Numbered from the stretch's first letter, positions 1-9,138 are shown. The stretch is 64,000 bases of DNA from Arthrobacter sp. NtRootA1 (GCF_019976975.1 NZ_AP024630.1:4340001-4404000), one strand, 5' to 3'. The notes: generated from the letters alone by a model not told the origin. Program-made: numbers and translations.

Positions 1-984
1 ACCGGCACGCCAAAAGCGACTGTCCTCACTGTGGATGCCTTGGCGGCGTCCTCTGTGGCGACGGCAATGGCATTGCGCGGCGAAGGCCAATGGTTGCTGG
101 CGCTCCCCTTGCAGTATGTGGCCGGTGTCCAGGTCCTGGTTCGCTCCCTCTACGCTGGGACGCGGCCCTGGGTGATGGACCAGTCAAACGGCTTCACGCC
201 TGAGGCATTCACAGCTGCGGCCGAGGAACTGACGGACAAGATCCGCTTTACGTCGCTGGTCCCCACCCAGCTGCAGCGGCTCCTGGACTCCCCCGCACCG
301 GAGACCCTTGCCGTGTTGCGCCGCTTCAATACGATCCTGCTGGGCGGCGCGCCGGCGTCGGATGAGCTGCTGGCAAACGCCCAGGCGGAAGGGCTGCACG
401 TGGTCACCACCTACGGCTCAGCCGAGACGTGCGGCGGGTGCGTGTACGACGGCGAGCCGCTGGACGGCGTCGAGGTCCGCATCGGTGAGGGCGAACTGGA
501 AGGCCGCATCCTGCTGGGCGGCGACACCGTGGCGGGGGGCTACCTTGACGCCCCGCGGGCCACAAATGCCGCGTTCCTCGAGGAGGACGGCGTCCGTTGG
601 TACGTCACCGGCGACCTCGGGGAAGTTACCGACGACGGCAAGCTCACCGTCCTGGGCCGGGCCGACGACGTCATCATCACCGGGGGCCTGAAGGCCTCCG
701 CCGGATATATCCAAAGCAAACTGGAAGAGCTCGACGGCGTCACCGCGGCTTTCGTCGCGGGTGTCCCGTCGCGTGAATGGGGCCAGGCCGTGGCAGCGTA
801 CGTGGCCATGACTGATCCCTCGCCGGAAGAGCTGAAGGGATTCACGGCCCGCCACGAAGCAGCGTTGGGGGTTTTGGCCCCCAAGACTGTGGTTGCCGAG
901 AAAGACTTGCTCATGCTGCCAAACGGAAAACCTGACCGGCTGGCCATGATCGAACAGCTTTCCGCCGCGCATCAGGGACAATAG
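1..984 (+). CDS. menE: o-succinylbenzoate-CoA ligase MenE, 5' truncated by window edge
   Basis: AMP-dependent ligase that activates o-succinylbenzoate to its CoA ester in menaquinone synthesis. The frame is open from base 1 and opens with TGTPK, the end of the adenylate-forming P-loop, so the N-terminus lies upstream of the window and the GTG at 31 is not the start. Further family motifs are the YGSAETCGG adenine-binding stretch, the YVTGDLG aspartate motif and a C-terminal lid with LGRADDVIITGG and the late lysine in LPNGKPDRLAM. 327 residues are visible. menA follows on the same strand, which supports a menaquinone role over another acyl-CoA ligase. Confidence 0.9.
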   Translation, partial: TGTPKATVLTVDALAASSVATAMALRGEGQWLLALPLQYVAGVQVLVRSLYAGTRPWVMDQSNGFTPEAFTAAAEELTDKIRFTSLVPTQLQRLLDSPAPETLAVLRRFNTILLGGAPASDELLANAQAEGLHVVTTYGSAETCGGCVYDGEPLDGVEVRIGEGELEGRILLGGDTVAGGYLDAPRATNAAFLEEDGVRWYVTGDLGEVTDDGKLTVLGRADDVIITGGLKASAGYIQSKLEELDGVTAAFVAGVPSREWGQAVAAYVAMTDPSPEELKGFTARHEAALGVLAPKTVVAEKDLLMLPNGKPDRLAMIEQLSAAHQGQ

Positions 985-1044
985 ACACGTTCTGCCCTCA
1001 TGACTCCGACCAAAGATCAACGCGAAATACACGAGGTACTACAC

Positions 1045-1926
1045 GTGGCGACAGCTGCACAATGGATTCAAGGAGCCCGGCTCCGCACACTGCCCGCGGC
1101 AATCGCGCCCGTACTGATCGGTTCGGCAGCGGCGTACGAGCTCCATGCTTTCCGGCTGCCGAATGCGATCCTGGCGGCGCTCGTGGCGCTTCTTCTCCAA
1201 GTGGGCGTCAACTATGCCAATGACTACTCGGACGGCATCCGCGGGACGGACGAGGACCGGGTGGGGCCGCTGCGCCTGGTTGGTTCCGGACTCGCCAAGC
1301 CCGAGCAAGTGAAGTGGGCGGCCTTCGGTCTGTTCGGCGCTGCCATGGTGTGCGGGTTGATCCTGGTCATCATCACCCAAACCTGGTGGCTGATCCTGGT
1401 GGGCCTCGGTTGCGTCCTGGCAGCTTGGGGCTACACGGGCGGCAAGAACCCTTACGGCTACCTTGGCTTGGGCGACGTCTTCGTTTTCGTGTTCTTCGGC
1501 CTGGTGGCAACGCTCGGCACAACCTACACCCAAGCCGGGCAGGTTAGCCTTGCAGCGGTCATCGGCGCGATCGGCACCGGACTCATCGCCTGCGCCCTGC
1601 TCATGGCCAACAATGTCCGGGATATTCCCACGGACACGGCGGCCGGAAAACGGACCTTGGCGGTGCGTCTTGGAGACAGGCATGCCCGCGAGAGCTACGT
1701 GTTGATGCTGGCCGTCGCCATCCTGCTGGTGATTGTTCTGGCACCCACCAAGCCATGGATGTTGATCGTTCTCCTGCTGATCCCCGCCTGCCTGATGCCT
1801 GCCTGGCTCATGGTCAACGGCAAGAAGCGCAAGAGCCTCATTCCCGTGCTCAAGCAGACCGGCCTGATCAACCTCGGCTACAGCCTGCTGTTCTCGCTCG
1901 GCCTGATCCTGAACCGCGGCTTCTAG
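1045..1926 (+). CDS. menA: 1,4-dihydroxy-2-naphthoate polyprenyltransferase MenA
   Basis: Integral membrane UbiA-family prenyltransferase that attaches the polyprenyl chain to DHNA to give demethylmenaquinone. The first Asp-rich motif NYANDYSDGIRGTDEDRVGP and the later NNVRDIPTDTAAGKRTLAVRLG motif are both intact, and there are about eight hydrophobic segments. I place the start at the GTG at 1045 (VATAAQWIQGARLRTLP), which has a GAGG ribosome site 8 bases upstream; an in-frame ATG at 1000 has no well-placed site. About 293 residues, normal for the family. It lies 60 bases after menE. Confidence 0.93.
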   Translation: MATAAQWIQGARLRTLPAAIAPVLIGSAAAYELHAFRLPNAILAALVALLLQVGVNYANDYSDGIRGTDEDRVGPLRLVGSGLAKPEQVKWAAFGLFGAAMVCGLILVIITQTWWLILVGLGCVLAAWGYTGGKNPYGYLGLGDVFVFVFFGLVATLGTTYTQAGQVSLAAVIGAIGTGLIACALLMANNVRDIPTDTAAGKRTLAVRLGDRHARESYVLMLAVAILLVIVLAPTKPWMLIVLLLIPACLMPAWLMVNGKKRKSLIPVLKQTGLINLGYSLLFSLGLILNRGF

Positions 1927-1932
1927 GTTTTC

Positions 1933-2241
1933 CTACTTGGAACCCGGGCGTTTGTCGTTGTTGACGGCGATGTCCGGGTTCTGCTCCACCAGGCCATCCT
2001 CTGCCTCGGCGTCCTCAACCTCACCAGCGGTGCGGATGGGCTTGGCCCGGCCGGAAAAGCGTTCCCGCATGGCCGCAGTGGCGGCGTCGCGCTGTTTCTG
2101 GAAGAAGAGGTAACTGATGGCGAACGCGATCAGCCCCGCGAAGACCACCGCCAGGATCCAGCCCACCTGCAAAAGGGCGAAAAGGATGAACAACGGCACG
2201 AACAGCGCCATACGGATGAGGGAATACTTCAGGAAAGCCAC
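1933..2241 (-). CDS. DUF4229 family small membrane protein
   Basis: 102-residue protein with two hydrophobic segments in its first 50 residues (LIRMALFVPLFILFALL and a following ILAVVFAGLIAFAISYLFF), then a basic stretch and an acidic C-terminal tail. This matches the actinobacterial DUF4229 family, whose function is unknown. The gene is convergent with menA, the stops only 6 bases apart. The start is GTG at 2239-2241 with a poor ribosome site, so the N-terminus is uncertain by a few residues. Confidence 0.75.
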   Translation of the reverse strand: MAFLKYSLIRMALFVPLFILFALLQVGWILAVVFAGLIAFAISYLFFQKQRDAATAAMRERFSGRAKPIRTAGEVEDAEAEDGLVEQNPDIAVNNDKRPGSK

Positions 2242-2331
2242 TATCCAAGTTTAGCCGCCCGGATGGTTGCACTCTGATCACAGCCGGAACCGGGCGTCCA
2301 GTGAATGCCTTCCGGCGACTAGACTTGGTGC

Positions 2332-2775
2332 ATGCTCCGGGTTGTTGGCGTCGTCGTCGTCCTTGTTATCTTCGTCTACGCCCTCGTGGACGTGATACGT
2401 ACCGATGGCAGGTACACACGCGGCATCTCCAAGCCCGCGTGGATCGTGGTCATGATCCTCCTGCCCCTCCTCGGTGCCGTCCTTTGGTTCATCTTCGGCA
2501 GGCCCTACGGCAAGGCCTCGGCGCAGCCGATCCGCCGCCACCCCACCGCCCCGGACGACGATCCCGAGTTTCTCCGCAATCTCGAATCCCGCCGCCGGAA
2601 CGCCGCCGAGGAAGAGCGCCTCAAGAAGCTCAAGGCAGAACTGGAAGCCAAAGAGCGAAAGCTCAATGGTACTGATGGAGCGCAGGGCAGCCAGGGCAAT
2701 AAAGCCCCTGGGTACAAGTCCGGCGATGCCAAGCGCGGCGAGCCCGATACCCATGGCACCGACGAACTGAAGTAG
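2332..2775 (+). CDS. PLDc_N-domain membrane protein
   Basis: 147 residues. The first 60 form two transmembrane segments with the pattern ALVDVIRTDGRYTRGISKPAWIV and LLPLLGAVLWFIFGRP, typical of the phospholipase D N-terminal (PLDc_N) domain that often stands alone in actinobacteria. The remainder is a charged, probably coiled cytoplasmic tail rich in Glu, Lys and Arg. No catalytic HKD motif is present, so it is not itself a phospholipase. It shares a strand with the next membrane protein, 5 bases away. Confidence 0.75.
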   Translation: MLRVVGVVVVLVIFVYALVDVIRTDGRYTRGISKPAWIVVMILLPLLGAVLWFIFGRPYGKASAQPIRRHPTAPDDDPEFLRNLESRRRNAAEEERLKKLKAELEAKERKLNGTDGAQGSQGNKAPGYKSGDAKRGEPDTHGTDELK

Positions 2776-2780
2776 GGAAC

Positions 2781-3392
2781 ATGGCCCAGCAAGCTGATGG
2801 ATCACGGCAGTCGTCTGCTACCGCGTCACCCATCGGCGGGCCACCCAGGTCTACGCCGCCTTCGAGCTCCGGCATTTCCCTGTCTCCTCCACCGTCCCTT
2901 GACGGCGTCGTGCGGCCACCGGGCCCGGCACTGCTGTCCAGGTGGCTGTGGGTAGCCAGCTTTGTCGCAGGAATCGCAGTAGTCGTCACCACTTTCCTTG
3001 CCCGCGACTCGCACCTGGACCGTCTGAAGGGCGTTATCGCGAACAAGCTCCCCGATGGCGACGCCCAGGCAATCGAGGGTGCAACCGCCGTCGTGTTCCT
3101 GGGAAGCCTGGCCATGCTTGCGCTGGTGGTCGCGATGGAAGCGGTCCTGCTGGCTGTGGCCTTCAAGCGCCGCAGCTGGGCGCGCTGGCTGCTGGCACCG
3201 GTGGCCCTCCTGCACGCCGTGGTCACAGTGATCACAGCCGATTTCGTCGTGGCGCCGGGAGGCGAAGGTCTCCTATCCACAATGCTGCTAGCCGTGCAGT
3301 ACGTCTTGGCTGCAGCAGGCCTGATCCTGTTGTTCCTGCCCTCCACCACGGCGTGGCTGATGAGCGGACGACGGCGCGCGACGGAAATCTAG
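2781..3392 (+). CDS. Hypothetical four-helix membrane protein
   Basis: 203 residues. A Pro/Ser-rich cytoplasmic N-terminus of about 50 residues precedes four hydrophobic segments near residues 55-75, 105-130, 137-160 and 170-195. No catalytic motif or family is recognised. It starts 5 bases after the PLDc_N gene and probably forms a two-gene unit with it. Confidence 0.6.
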   Translation: MAQQADGSRQSSATASPIGGPPRSTPPSSSGISLSPPPSLDGVVRPPGPALLSRWLWVASFVAGIAVVVTTFLARDSHLDRLKGVIANKLPDGDAQAIEGATAVVFLGSLAMLALVVAMEAVLLAVAFKRRSWARWLLAPVALLHAVVTVITADFVVAPGGEGLLSTMLLAVQYVLAAAGLILLFLPSTTAWLMSGRRRATEI

Positions 3393-3439
3393 CCGCGTCC
3401 ACCGCGGCTAAACGCCAGCGAGGCCGTGAGTGCCTGGCG
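3391..3439. terminator. Putative bidirectional terminator between convergent genes
   Basis: Two consecutive hairpins: agccgcg/cgcggct at 3391-3409, and cgccag/ctggcg at about 3413-3439. They lie between the convergent membrane-protein gene and ccsB. No long T run follows, as is common in GC-rich actinobacteria. Confidence 0.45.
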
Positions 3440-3471
3440 CCTGTAAAGCGGCCTGGTCAGAGTCCCGAGTA

Positions 3472-4539
3472 TTAGAGCCCGGAGTATGAGTGCAGGCCGT
3501 TGAAAACGGTGTTCACGAGTGTGAAGTTGATGATCACGCACGCGTAGCCAACGATCGACAACCACGCTGCGCGGGTTCCGGTCCAACCACGGGTGGCCCG
3601 GGCGTGAAGGTATCCGGCGTAGACCACCCAAATAACGAACGTCCACACTTCCTTCGGGTCCCAGCCCCAGAACCTGCCCCAGGCCTTCTCAGCCCAGATG
3701 GCACCGAACATGAGGGTGAACGTCCAGCCGATGAAGGCGATCGCGTTGATGCGGTAGGACAGGTTTTCCAGGCTCAGCGCATTCGGAACCACCCGCATGA
3801 AGCCAAGATTGTCCGCGCGGCCCGCGGCCAGGTTCTTCTGCCGGTACGACTGCACCAACTGCAACGCGGACATGGCGAACGTCAAAGTAAACAGGGCCGA
3901 GGACAGGACCGCGATGGAGACGTGGATGATCAGCCAGTAACTCTGGAGGGCCGGAACCAGGTGGCCAACCGGCGTCCAAAACGATACCGAGGCAGCCACC
4001 AGCATGATGATGGCCAGGCCGATGACGAACGTACCAAGGAACCGCAGGTCACGGCGGATGAGCACGATCAGGAAGACTGCCACGGCGACGAATGCGCCGG
4101 TGGTGAGGAACTCGTACATGTTGCCCCACGGCACCCGGCCTGCGCCCAGTGCACGGGTCACAACGCCCGCACCATGAATGAGCACGCCCAGGACTGTGAG
4201 TGCCACAGCCACCCGCGCAGGCACGCGGCGTTCGGCGGAGTACTTCATGTCGCCGGCGGCGGTGCCACCCTCAACGGTGAGGCCCGACGTCGGACGCTCG
4301 GCACGGCCAGCCGGCCCACCGGCGTCGACGACCCCCAAGCCCCCGCCGCCGCGACCAGCCGCCACAGCCACCTTCTGTGCCGGGGAGCTGGCAGCAGCCT
4401 TCTCGTCGATGGCACGCAGCGCCTTGCTGCTCTTGGCCAGGTCCCAGGCAAACGCGATGAACGCCACGGTGTACGTGCCGGCGGCCAGCAGCATGAACAG
4501 CTCGCTGTACTGGCCCAGGGTTTCGTTGATGACGGGCAT
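3472..4539 (-). CDS. ccsB: Cytochrome c biogenesis protein CcsB (system II)
   Basis: Membrane subunit of the system II heme-handling synthetase that, with ResB, moves heme across the membrane and ligates it to apocytochrome c. The tryptophan-rich heme motif WGRFWGWDPKEVW is clear near residue 285, with the conserved histidines of the flanking helices (for example YLHARATRG). 355 residues with about eight membrane segments; residues 30-110 are an Ala/Gly-rich insertion between the first helix and the core. The ATG overlaps the resB stop by one base (TAATG), so translation is coupled. Confidence 0.95.
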   Translation of the reverse strand: MPVINETLGQYSELFMLLAAGTYTVAFIAFAWDLAKSSKALRAIDEKAAASSPAQKVAVAAGRGGGGLGVVDAGGPAGRAERPTSGLTVEGGTAAGDMKYSAERRVPARVAVALTVLGVLIHGAGVVTRALGAGRVPWGNMYEFLTTGAFVAVAVFLIVLIRRDLRFLGTFVIGLAIIMLVAASVSFWTPVGHLVPALQSYWLIIHVSIAVLSSALFTLTFAMSALQLVQSYRQKNLAAGRADNLGFMRVVPNALSLENLSYRINAIAFIGWTFTLMFGAIWAEKAWGRFWGWDPKEVWTFVIWVVYAGYLHARATRGWTGTRAAWLSIVGYACVIINFTLVNTVFNGLHSYSGL

Positions 4540-6251
4540 TACTGGTCCTTCGAGGTTGGGGAAGAGACTGTGGGGTTTGCTGACGGGTTACCGGAGTCAG
4601 AGGGGATCTGCCATTCCCGGGTAAGGAGTTCGCGGAGGGCTGCTGCTTCGCCCGCGAGCCGGTGGTCTTCGCCTCGGGCCAGCAGGCCATATTCCACCAT
4701 GGTGCGGCCGTCCTGGTGGGTCCCCGTGCGGACCCAGACACGGCGACGGTTGACGTAGAGCGAAGTCACCAGGCCGGCAACAGCCAGGAGGCCGAAGATC
4801 AAGGCGTACAGCTGGCCTGGGTTGTGGTGGACGTCCACGCCGATGTATTTCTTGACGCCGTCGAAGCTGATGCTGCCTTTGCCGTCCGGCAGTGTTTTGG
4901 TCATCCCCGGGGCCAGCGTGATTCCGCCGGCTTCAAGTTTTCGGCCATTGAGCTGTTGGAGGTTCCTGACATCCAGCTCGAACACGTTCTGGGGTACGCC
5001 CTTGTCCAGGCCGAGGTCCCCAAAGTAGGAATCCAGGCTCAACTGTGGGTTGAAGAGTTCGGGACTTGCGCTGAAGGAGATGCCCTCCTCGGACTTGAAG
5101 GCGGTGGGCAGGAAGAAGCCTTGGAATGCCAGCTGGTCCGGTTTGCCGTCCGGCACCTTGATGACCACGGATGAGTAGTAGTTATCGCCCTGGACCTTGG
5201 CCGTGACCGGGCCTTGGAAAGCAATGTTGCCCTCGCCGTCGCGGACCGTCACCACGGGGGCATAGCCGTTTCCGGTGAGGTACAGGCTGGTGCCACCCAG
5301 AGTGATGGGATCGTTGACCTTGAGGATTTCCTTCTTCGCCGGCGAATCCGGATTTTCCTTGGTGGTGACCTCGGCGGTGTAGTCGATGGGCTGACCGATC
5401 TTCTTTGGCGATTCGCGATCGAAGGTGGCCTCAAACTTGTCCAACTGGATGGAGTAAGGCTGGAGCCAACTGCTCTGGAAGTTGGTGCCCGGGGTGAATT
5501 GGTCGTAGCCCACCAAGGTATTGACGAACGTCTCACCCTCCACCAGGATCCGCTGGCCGCTGTATCCGAACAGGCCGCCGATAGCCACGGAAACCAACAC
5601 GCCGATCAGTGAAGTGTGGAAGACCAGGTTGCCGACTTCCTTCAGGAAACCGCGCTCGGCACCCAGGGACGGGAGGTCGCCGTCGACGTCCCTGACTTCC
5701 ACGCGGTAGCCGCGCCTTTTGAGCAGTCCAGCGGCATCGTTGATGGCCTTCGACGCCGGGATCCCGGCGTCGGCGGGCAGCGCCAGGGTGCCGTACTCAG
5801 GCAGGCGCGAAAGGCGCTTGGGGGTGCGCGGGGGCTGTGACTTCATGGCCTTGTAGTGGGCAATGGCCCGCGGGGTGACGCAGCCGATCAGGGAGATGAA
5901 CAGCAGGATGTAAATGGCCGAGAACCAGGCCGACGAGTAGACGTCATAAAGCTGCAGGGCATCGAGTAGCTGGCCGTAAGACGGGTTGTCCTTAATGTAC
6001 TGGGTGACAACCGCAGGGTTCGCAGGGCGTTGCGGGAACAGGGACCCCGGCACCGCGCCCACAGCCAACAGGAGCAGCAGGAACAGCGCCGTCCGCATGC
6101 TCGTCAGCTGGGTCCAGGCCCACCGAAGCATGCCCAGGATGCCCAAGGAGGGCAGCGCGGCCTCGGACTTGGCCTGCTGGAGTTTTCCTTCCGCTGTCTT
6201 GGTGCTTTCAGCGGCTGGTGACTTCTTCTTGGCTTTCACGGACTCGCTCAT
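4539..6251 (-). CDS. resB: Cytochrome c biogenesis protein ResB
   Basis: ResB-family partner of CcsB in system II cytochrome c maturation. 570 residues: a Lys-rich cytoplasmic N-terminus, a first membrane helix with the LFLLLLLAVGAVPGSLFPQRP pattern (written here only as a landmark near residue 55), two further helices, a large extracytoplasmic domain and a last helix near residue 490. The start MSESVK at 6251 is chosen because its ATG overlaps the ccdA stop (TGATG). The frame stays open to 6911, but that stretch is antisense-like read-through of ccdA in another frame. Confidence 0.93.
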   Translation of the reverse strand: MSESVKAKKKSPAAESTKTAEGKLQQAKSEAALPSLGILGMLRWAWTQLTSMRTALFLLLLLAVGAVPGSLFPQRPANPAVVTQYIKDNPSYGQLLDALQLYDVYSSAWFSAIYILLFISLIGCVTPRAIAHYKAMKSQPPRTPKRLSRLPEYGTLALPADAGIPASKAINDAAGLLKRRGYRVEVRDVDGDLPSLGAERGFLKEVGNLVFHTSLIGVLVSVAIGGLFGYSGQRILVEGETFVNTLVGYDQFTPGTNFQSSWLQPYSIQLDKFEATFDRESPKKIGQPIDYTAEVTTKENPDSPAKKEILKVNDPITLGGTSLYLTGNGYAPVVTVRDGEGNIAFQGPVTAKVQGDNYYSSVVIKVPDGKPDQLAFQGFFLPTAFKSEEGISFSASPELFNPQLSLDSYFGDLGLDKGVPQNVFELDVRNLQQLNGRKLEAGGITLAPGMTKTLPDGKGSISFDGVKKYIGVDVHHNPGQLYALIFGLLAVAGLVTSLYVNRRRVWVRTGTHQDGRTMVEYGLLARGEDHRLAGEAAALRELLTREWQIPSDSGNPSANPTVSSPTSKDQ

Positions 6252-7006
6252 CAGATTGGCAACTTCACATCGGTTTGGAACCAGTACTGCAACTCGGTCA
6301 CCCAGGTTCCCCACACACCGGTGGCCATCAGGATGCCGAGCAAAATCAGGATGCCTCCGCCAAACCGCTGGATCGCCAGGCGGTGCGTCCGGAAGAAGGA
6401 CATGACACCCATGCCCCGCCGGACGGCAAGGGCGATCAGGAGGAACGGGATACCCAGGCCAAGGCTGTAAACGAAGGCCAAAAGCGCACCCTTTGTCGCC
6501 GAGGATCCGCCGGACAGGCTCAGCAACTGTACCGCGGAGTATGTGGGCCCGATGCATGGAGCCCACCCCAGGCCGAACGTCAGCCCCAGCAGCGGCGCGC
6601 CCCACAGGCCGGCCGGAGGCTTGGCATGGATCTTGGCGTCGCGCTGCAGCCAAGCAAAGCCACCCATGAAGACGATGCCCATGAGGATGACCAGGATGCC
6701 CAGCACCTGGGTGATCCAGGCGTTCTGCGGGCCTGTCAGGAGGGTCCCGAGTTGGCCGAACGCACCGCCCAGGAGGACGAAGATCACCGAGAAGCCCAGC
6801 ACAAACAGCCCGATACCTGCCAGCATGCGGCCCCGCCGCTGCTTTTGGAGGTCGACCCCGGTCAGTCCCGTGACGTAGCCAAGGTAACCGGGGACGAGCG
6901 GCAGCACGCACGGCGAAAGGAATGAGACGAGTCCGGCCAGCAGCGCAACCGGCACGGCAAGCAGCAGTGATCCATTCAGGATCGTCTCGGCGAAAGGACT
7001 GTTCAT
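6251..7006 (-). CDS. ccdA: Cytochrome c biogenesis thiol:disulfide transporter CcdA
   Basis: Six-helix DsbD/CcdA-family protein that passes reducing equivalents from cytoplasmic thioredoxin to the extracytoplasmic ResA-type thioredoxin. The paired redox cysteines are in SPCVLPLVPGY (Cys33) and WAPCIGPTYSAV (Cys151), in the expected symmetric positions of helices 1 and 4. 251 residues, normal length. It lies between resA, 5 bases upstream, and resB, which it overlaps by one base. Confidence 0.95.
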   Translation of the reverse strand: MNSPFAETILNGSLLLAVPVALLAGLVSFLSPCVLPLVPGYLGYVTGLTGVDLQKQRRGRMLAGIGLFVLGFSVIFVLLGGAFGQLGTLLTGPQNAWITQVLGILVILMGIVFMGGFAWLQRDAKIHAKPPAGLWGAPLLGLTFGLGWAPCIGPTYSAVQLLSLSGGSSATKGALLAFVYSLGLGIPFLLIALAVRRGMGVMSFFRTHRLAIQRFGGGILILLGILMATGVWGTWVTELQYWFQTDVKLPI

Positions 7007-7011
7007 TGGTA

Positions 7012-7617
7012 CTACTCAGCCACTGCGGACGTAATGAGGGCCTTCAAAGTGCTCTTCTCAATTTCGCCCAGGACGCGGGAGGCAACTTTGCCCTCCTTGT
7101 CCAGGACCAAGGTGGTGGGCACCGCACCCGGAGGCACGATCCCGGACACAGACAGGAGCACGGCCCCGTCCTTGTCGTTGAAGCTCGGGTAGGTGAGGTT
7201 GAAGGTCTTGTCGAAGGCGTCAGCGGTGGCTTTCTCGTCACGCAGGTTAACGCCGAAGAATTGAACGCCTTGGTCCTTGAAGTCCTGGTGGAGGGCTTCA
7301 AGCTGGGGAGCTTCGACGCGGCACGGGGCGCAGGCCGCGAACCAGAAGTTCAAGACCGTGACTTTACCCTTAAGGTCTTCGGGCTTGACCGTGTCTCCAT
7401 TGAAGAGTGTCCCCTTGAGCGCCACGGGTGCGGCGCGGTCCGCTTTGGCGAACTCCGTGACGGAACCGTCCCCGGCCACATAGTTCTTGTTGTCGCCTTT
7501 TCGGGCCTGCTCTGCGAGGGAGTCCTTCTGGGCGCAGGCTGACAGGCCCATGGTAAGTCCTGCCAACAGGACACCACCGGCTGTAAGGACGCCACGACGC
7601 GAAAGGTTGTTGTCCAT
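7012..7617 (-). CDS. resA: ResA/TlpA-type thioredoxin lipoprotein
   Basis: Extracytoplasmic thioredoxin that reduces apocytochrome c haem-binding cysteines. 201 residues from MDNNLSRR: a twin-arginine-like SRRGVL, a hydrophobic stretch and lipobox LSAC with Cys28, so it is likely a lipoprotein. The redox site is CAPC at residues 96-99 (FWFAACAPCRVEAP). A longer frame reaches back to 7692 but overlaps the upstream phosphatase gene and lacks a signal peptide at its N-terminus. The gene begins 4 bases after the phosphatase stop. Confidence 0.92.
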   Translation of the reverse strand: MDNNLSRRGVLTAGGVLLAGLTMGLSACAQKDSLAEQARKGDNKNYVAGDGSVTEFAKADRAAPVALKGTLFNGDTVKPEDLKGKVTVLNFWFAACAPCRVEAPQLEALHQDFKDQGVQFFGVNLRDEKATADAFDKTFNLTYPSFNDKDGAVLLSVSGIVPPGAVPTTLVLDKEGKVASRVLGEIEKSTLKALITSAVAE

Positions 7618-7621
7618 GTGC

Positions 7622-8287
7622 CTACGCCCCCGGGGTGCTTGCTGCACCGGGAAGGAGCACCGCAGCAGGTTCGCTGTATTCGACCCGCACAATCTTGCCG
7701 TCGTCGTCCAGGACCAGGGATGTCAGGGAGGTCAAAGTGCACTCACGCTTACGGGGGTCGTGCGCTAGCCGACGGCCCTCGGCGGACCGGCGGGTGGACC
7801 AGATGGGAAGCTGATGGCTGACGAGGATCGCTTCAGCGCCGTCGCCACCCAGTTCGATGGCCTTGACGCGTGCGTCTTCAACGGCAGCCAGGACCCGCGC
7901 TGCTTGCTCTTTATAGGGCTCGCCCCAGGACGGCCGCAGGGGGTTCCGGAAGTAGAGCCAGTGCTTGGGTTTCAGGAATTCGCTGCGCGTGGGGTGGAGT
8001 CCCTCGAAGTGGTTCTCTGCTTCGATGATCCTGGGGTCCGTGTGGATGTCGAGATGGAGCGCCTCAGCAGTGGGCTGTGCCGTTTCCTGGGCGCGCGTGA
8101 GCGGCGAGGCGACCAAGTGGACAATCTTGGCACCCTCGCTCGCACGGACAGCGAAGTGCTCGGCCAGCATGCGGGCCATCTCCCGGCCCCGCTCGGAAAG
8201 ATGGAATTCAGGCAGCCGGCCATAGAGGACGCCATCGGGATTATGGACCTCGCCATGGCGAAGCAGATGGACAGTTGCTTGGGGCAT
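7622..8287 (-). CDS. Histidine phosphatase family protein
   Basis: Phosphoglycerate-mutase-like phosphatase. The phosphohistidine motif LLRHGEV sits at residues 8-14, followed by LSERGREMA, the SPLTRAQETA motif and a late VSHQLPIW carrying the second catalytic His. 221 residues. It leads the resA-ccdA-resB-ccsB operon; its substrate is not evident and a role in cytochrome or haem metabolism is only suggested by position. Confidence 0.85.
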   Translation of the reverse strand: MPQATVHLLRHGEVHNPDGVLYGRLPEFHLSERGREMARMLAEHFAVRASEGAKIVHLVASPLTRAQETAQPTAEALHLDIHTDPRIIEAENHFEGLHPTRSEFLKPKHWLYFRNPLRPSWGEPYKEQAARVLAAVEDARVKAIELGGDGAEAILVSHQLPIWSTRRSAEGRRLAHDPRKRECTLTSLTSLVLDDDGKIVRVEYSEPAAVLLPGAASTPGA

Positions 8288-8499
8288 GTTTACCAGTTTC
8301 TCAAAGAAGCGGGGCGATCCGAAATCTTCTACCGCTAGTAGAACTCAAAGTTTTCTCAAAATGTTCCGTGGAGTTGGAATAAAAGATGCATATGCATGTT
8401 TATACTAGACACGAAGCTCGGTTGACGTTTCAAGTAAATGCATCAACCAGTCGGCCGGGCAAGCAAGCGGTACCTTCCACTACATACAGGAGCAACATC
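8288..8499. promoter_or_regulatory. Divergent promoter region of phosphatase/ccs operon and yceI
   Basis: A 12-bp perfect palindrome ATGCATATGCAT at 8386-8397 is followed closely by TATACT (8401-8406), which resembles a -10 box. The ribosome site AGGAG for yceI is at 8488-8492. The palindrome could be an operator for a redox- or stress-responsive regulator; this is inference. Confidence 0.4.
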
Positions 8500-9054
8500 A
8501 TGATGACCCTTCCCGCCAACGTCACCACCGGCATCTGGACCCTCGACGCTTCCCACAGCGAGATCGGCTTCACGGTCCGCCACGCAGGTATCAGCAAGGT
8601 CCGCGGTGTCTTCAAGGACGCCGACGCTACCCTCGAAGTTGGCGAGACGCTGACTGACTCGAAGGTCACCGCAACCATCCGGACGGCCAGCTTTGACTCC
8701 GGCGATGTCAACCGCGATGGCCACGTCAAGGGCGAAGACTTCTTCGATGTGGAGAAGTTCCCGGAGATCACCTTCGTCTCCCGCCACGTCAAGGCAAACG
8801 GCGACGGCTTCGATCTTGTGGGCGATCTCACCATCAAGGGAATCACCAGGGAAGTTTCCATCGAGACCGAATTCAACGGTGTCGCCGTGGATCCTTTCGG
8901 CAACACCCGTGCAGGCGTCTCCGGCGAAACCACCATCAGCCGCAAGGACTTCGGCCTGACATGGAACGCAGTGCTCGAGGCCGGCGGCGTCCTGGTCAGC
9001 GACAAGGTTGTCATCAACCTGGAACTCGCGTTCATCGCTCCGGCAGCTGCCTAG
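8500..9054 (+). CDS. YceI family protein
   Basis: 184-residue lipocalin-like YceI protein; the family binds polyisoprenoids such as quinone precursors in proteobacteria. Recognised from GIWTLDASHSEIGFTVRHAG, VRGVFKDADATL, the FFDVEKFPEITFVS signature and LTIKGITREV. I start at the ATG at 8500, 7 bases after AGGAG; a longer open frame to 8386 lacks a ribosome site. No signal peptide is visible, as in most actinobacterial members, so a cytoplasmic location is likely. Confidence 0.9.
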   Translation: MMTLPANVTTGIWTLDASHSEIGFTVRHAGISKVRGVFKDADATLEVGETLTDSKVTATIRTASFDSGDVNRDGHVKGEDFFDVEKFPEITFVSRHVKANGDGFDLVGDLTIKGITREVSIETEFNGVAVDPFGNTRAGVSGETTISRKDFGLTWNAVLEAGGVLVSDKVVINLELAFIAPAAA

Positions 9055-9097
9055 ATCCACAACAGCTTGCACGGGAGCTTGCACGGCAGTCCCGAGT

Positions 9098-9138
9098 AAA
9101 CGGCGCCCCGTCACAGTTCCGCTGTGGGGGCGCCGTTT
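9098..9138 (+). terminator. Rho-independent-like hairpin after yceI
   Basis: Arms aaacggcgcccc plus cacag pair with ctgtg plus ggggcgccgttt around a short loop, ending in TTT. It is 44 bases downstream of the yceI stop. Confidence 0.75.

Noticed and set aside
6252..6911. N-terminal extension of ResB
   Set aside because: It reads through ccdA in another frame and lacks protein-like composition; the TGATG overlap at 6249-6253 sets the start.
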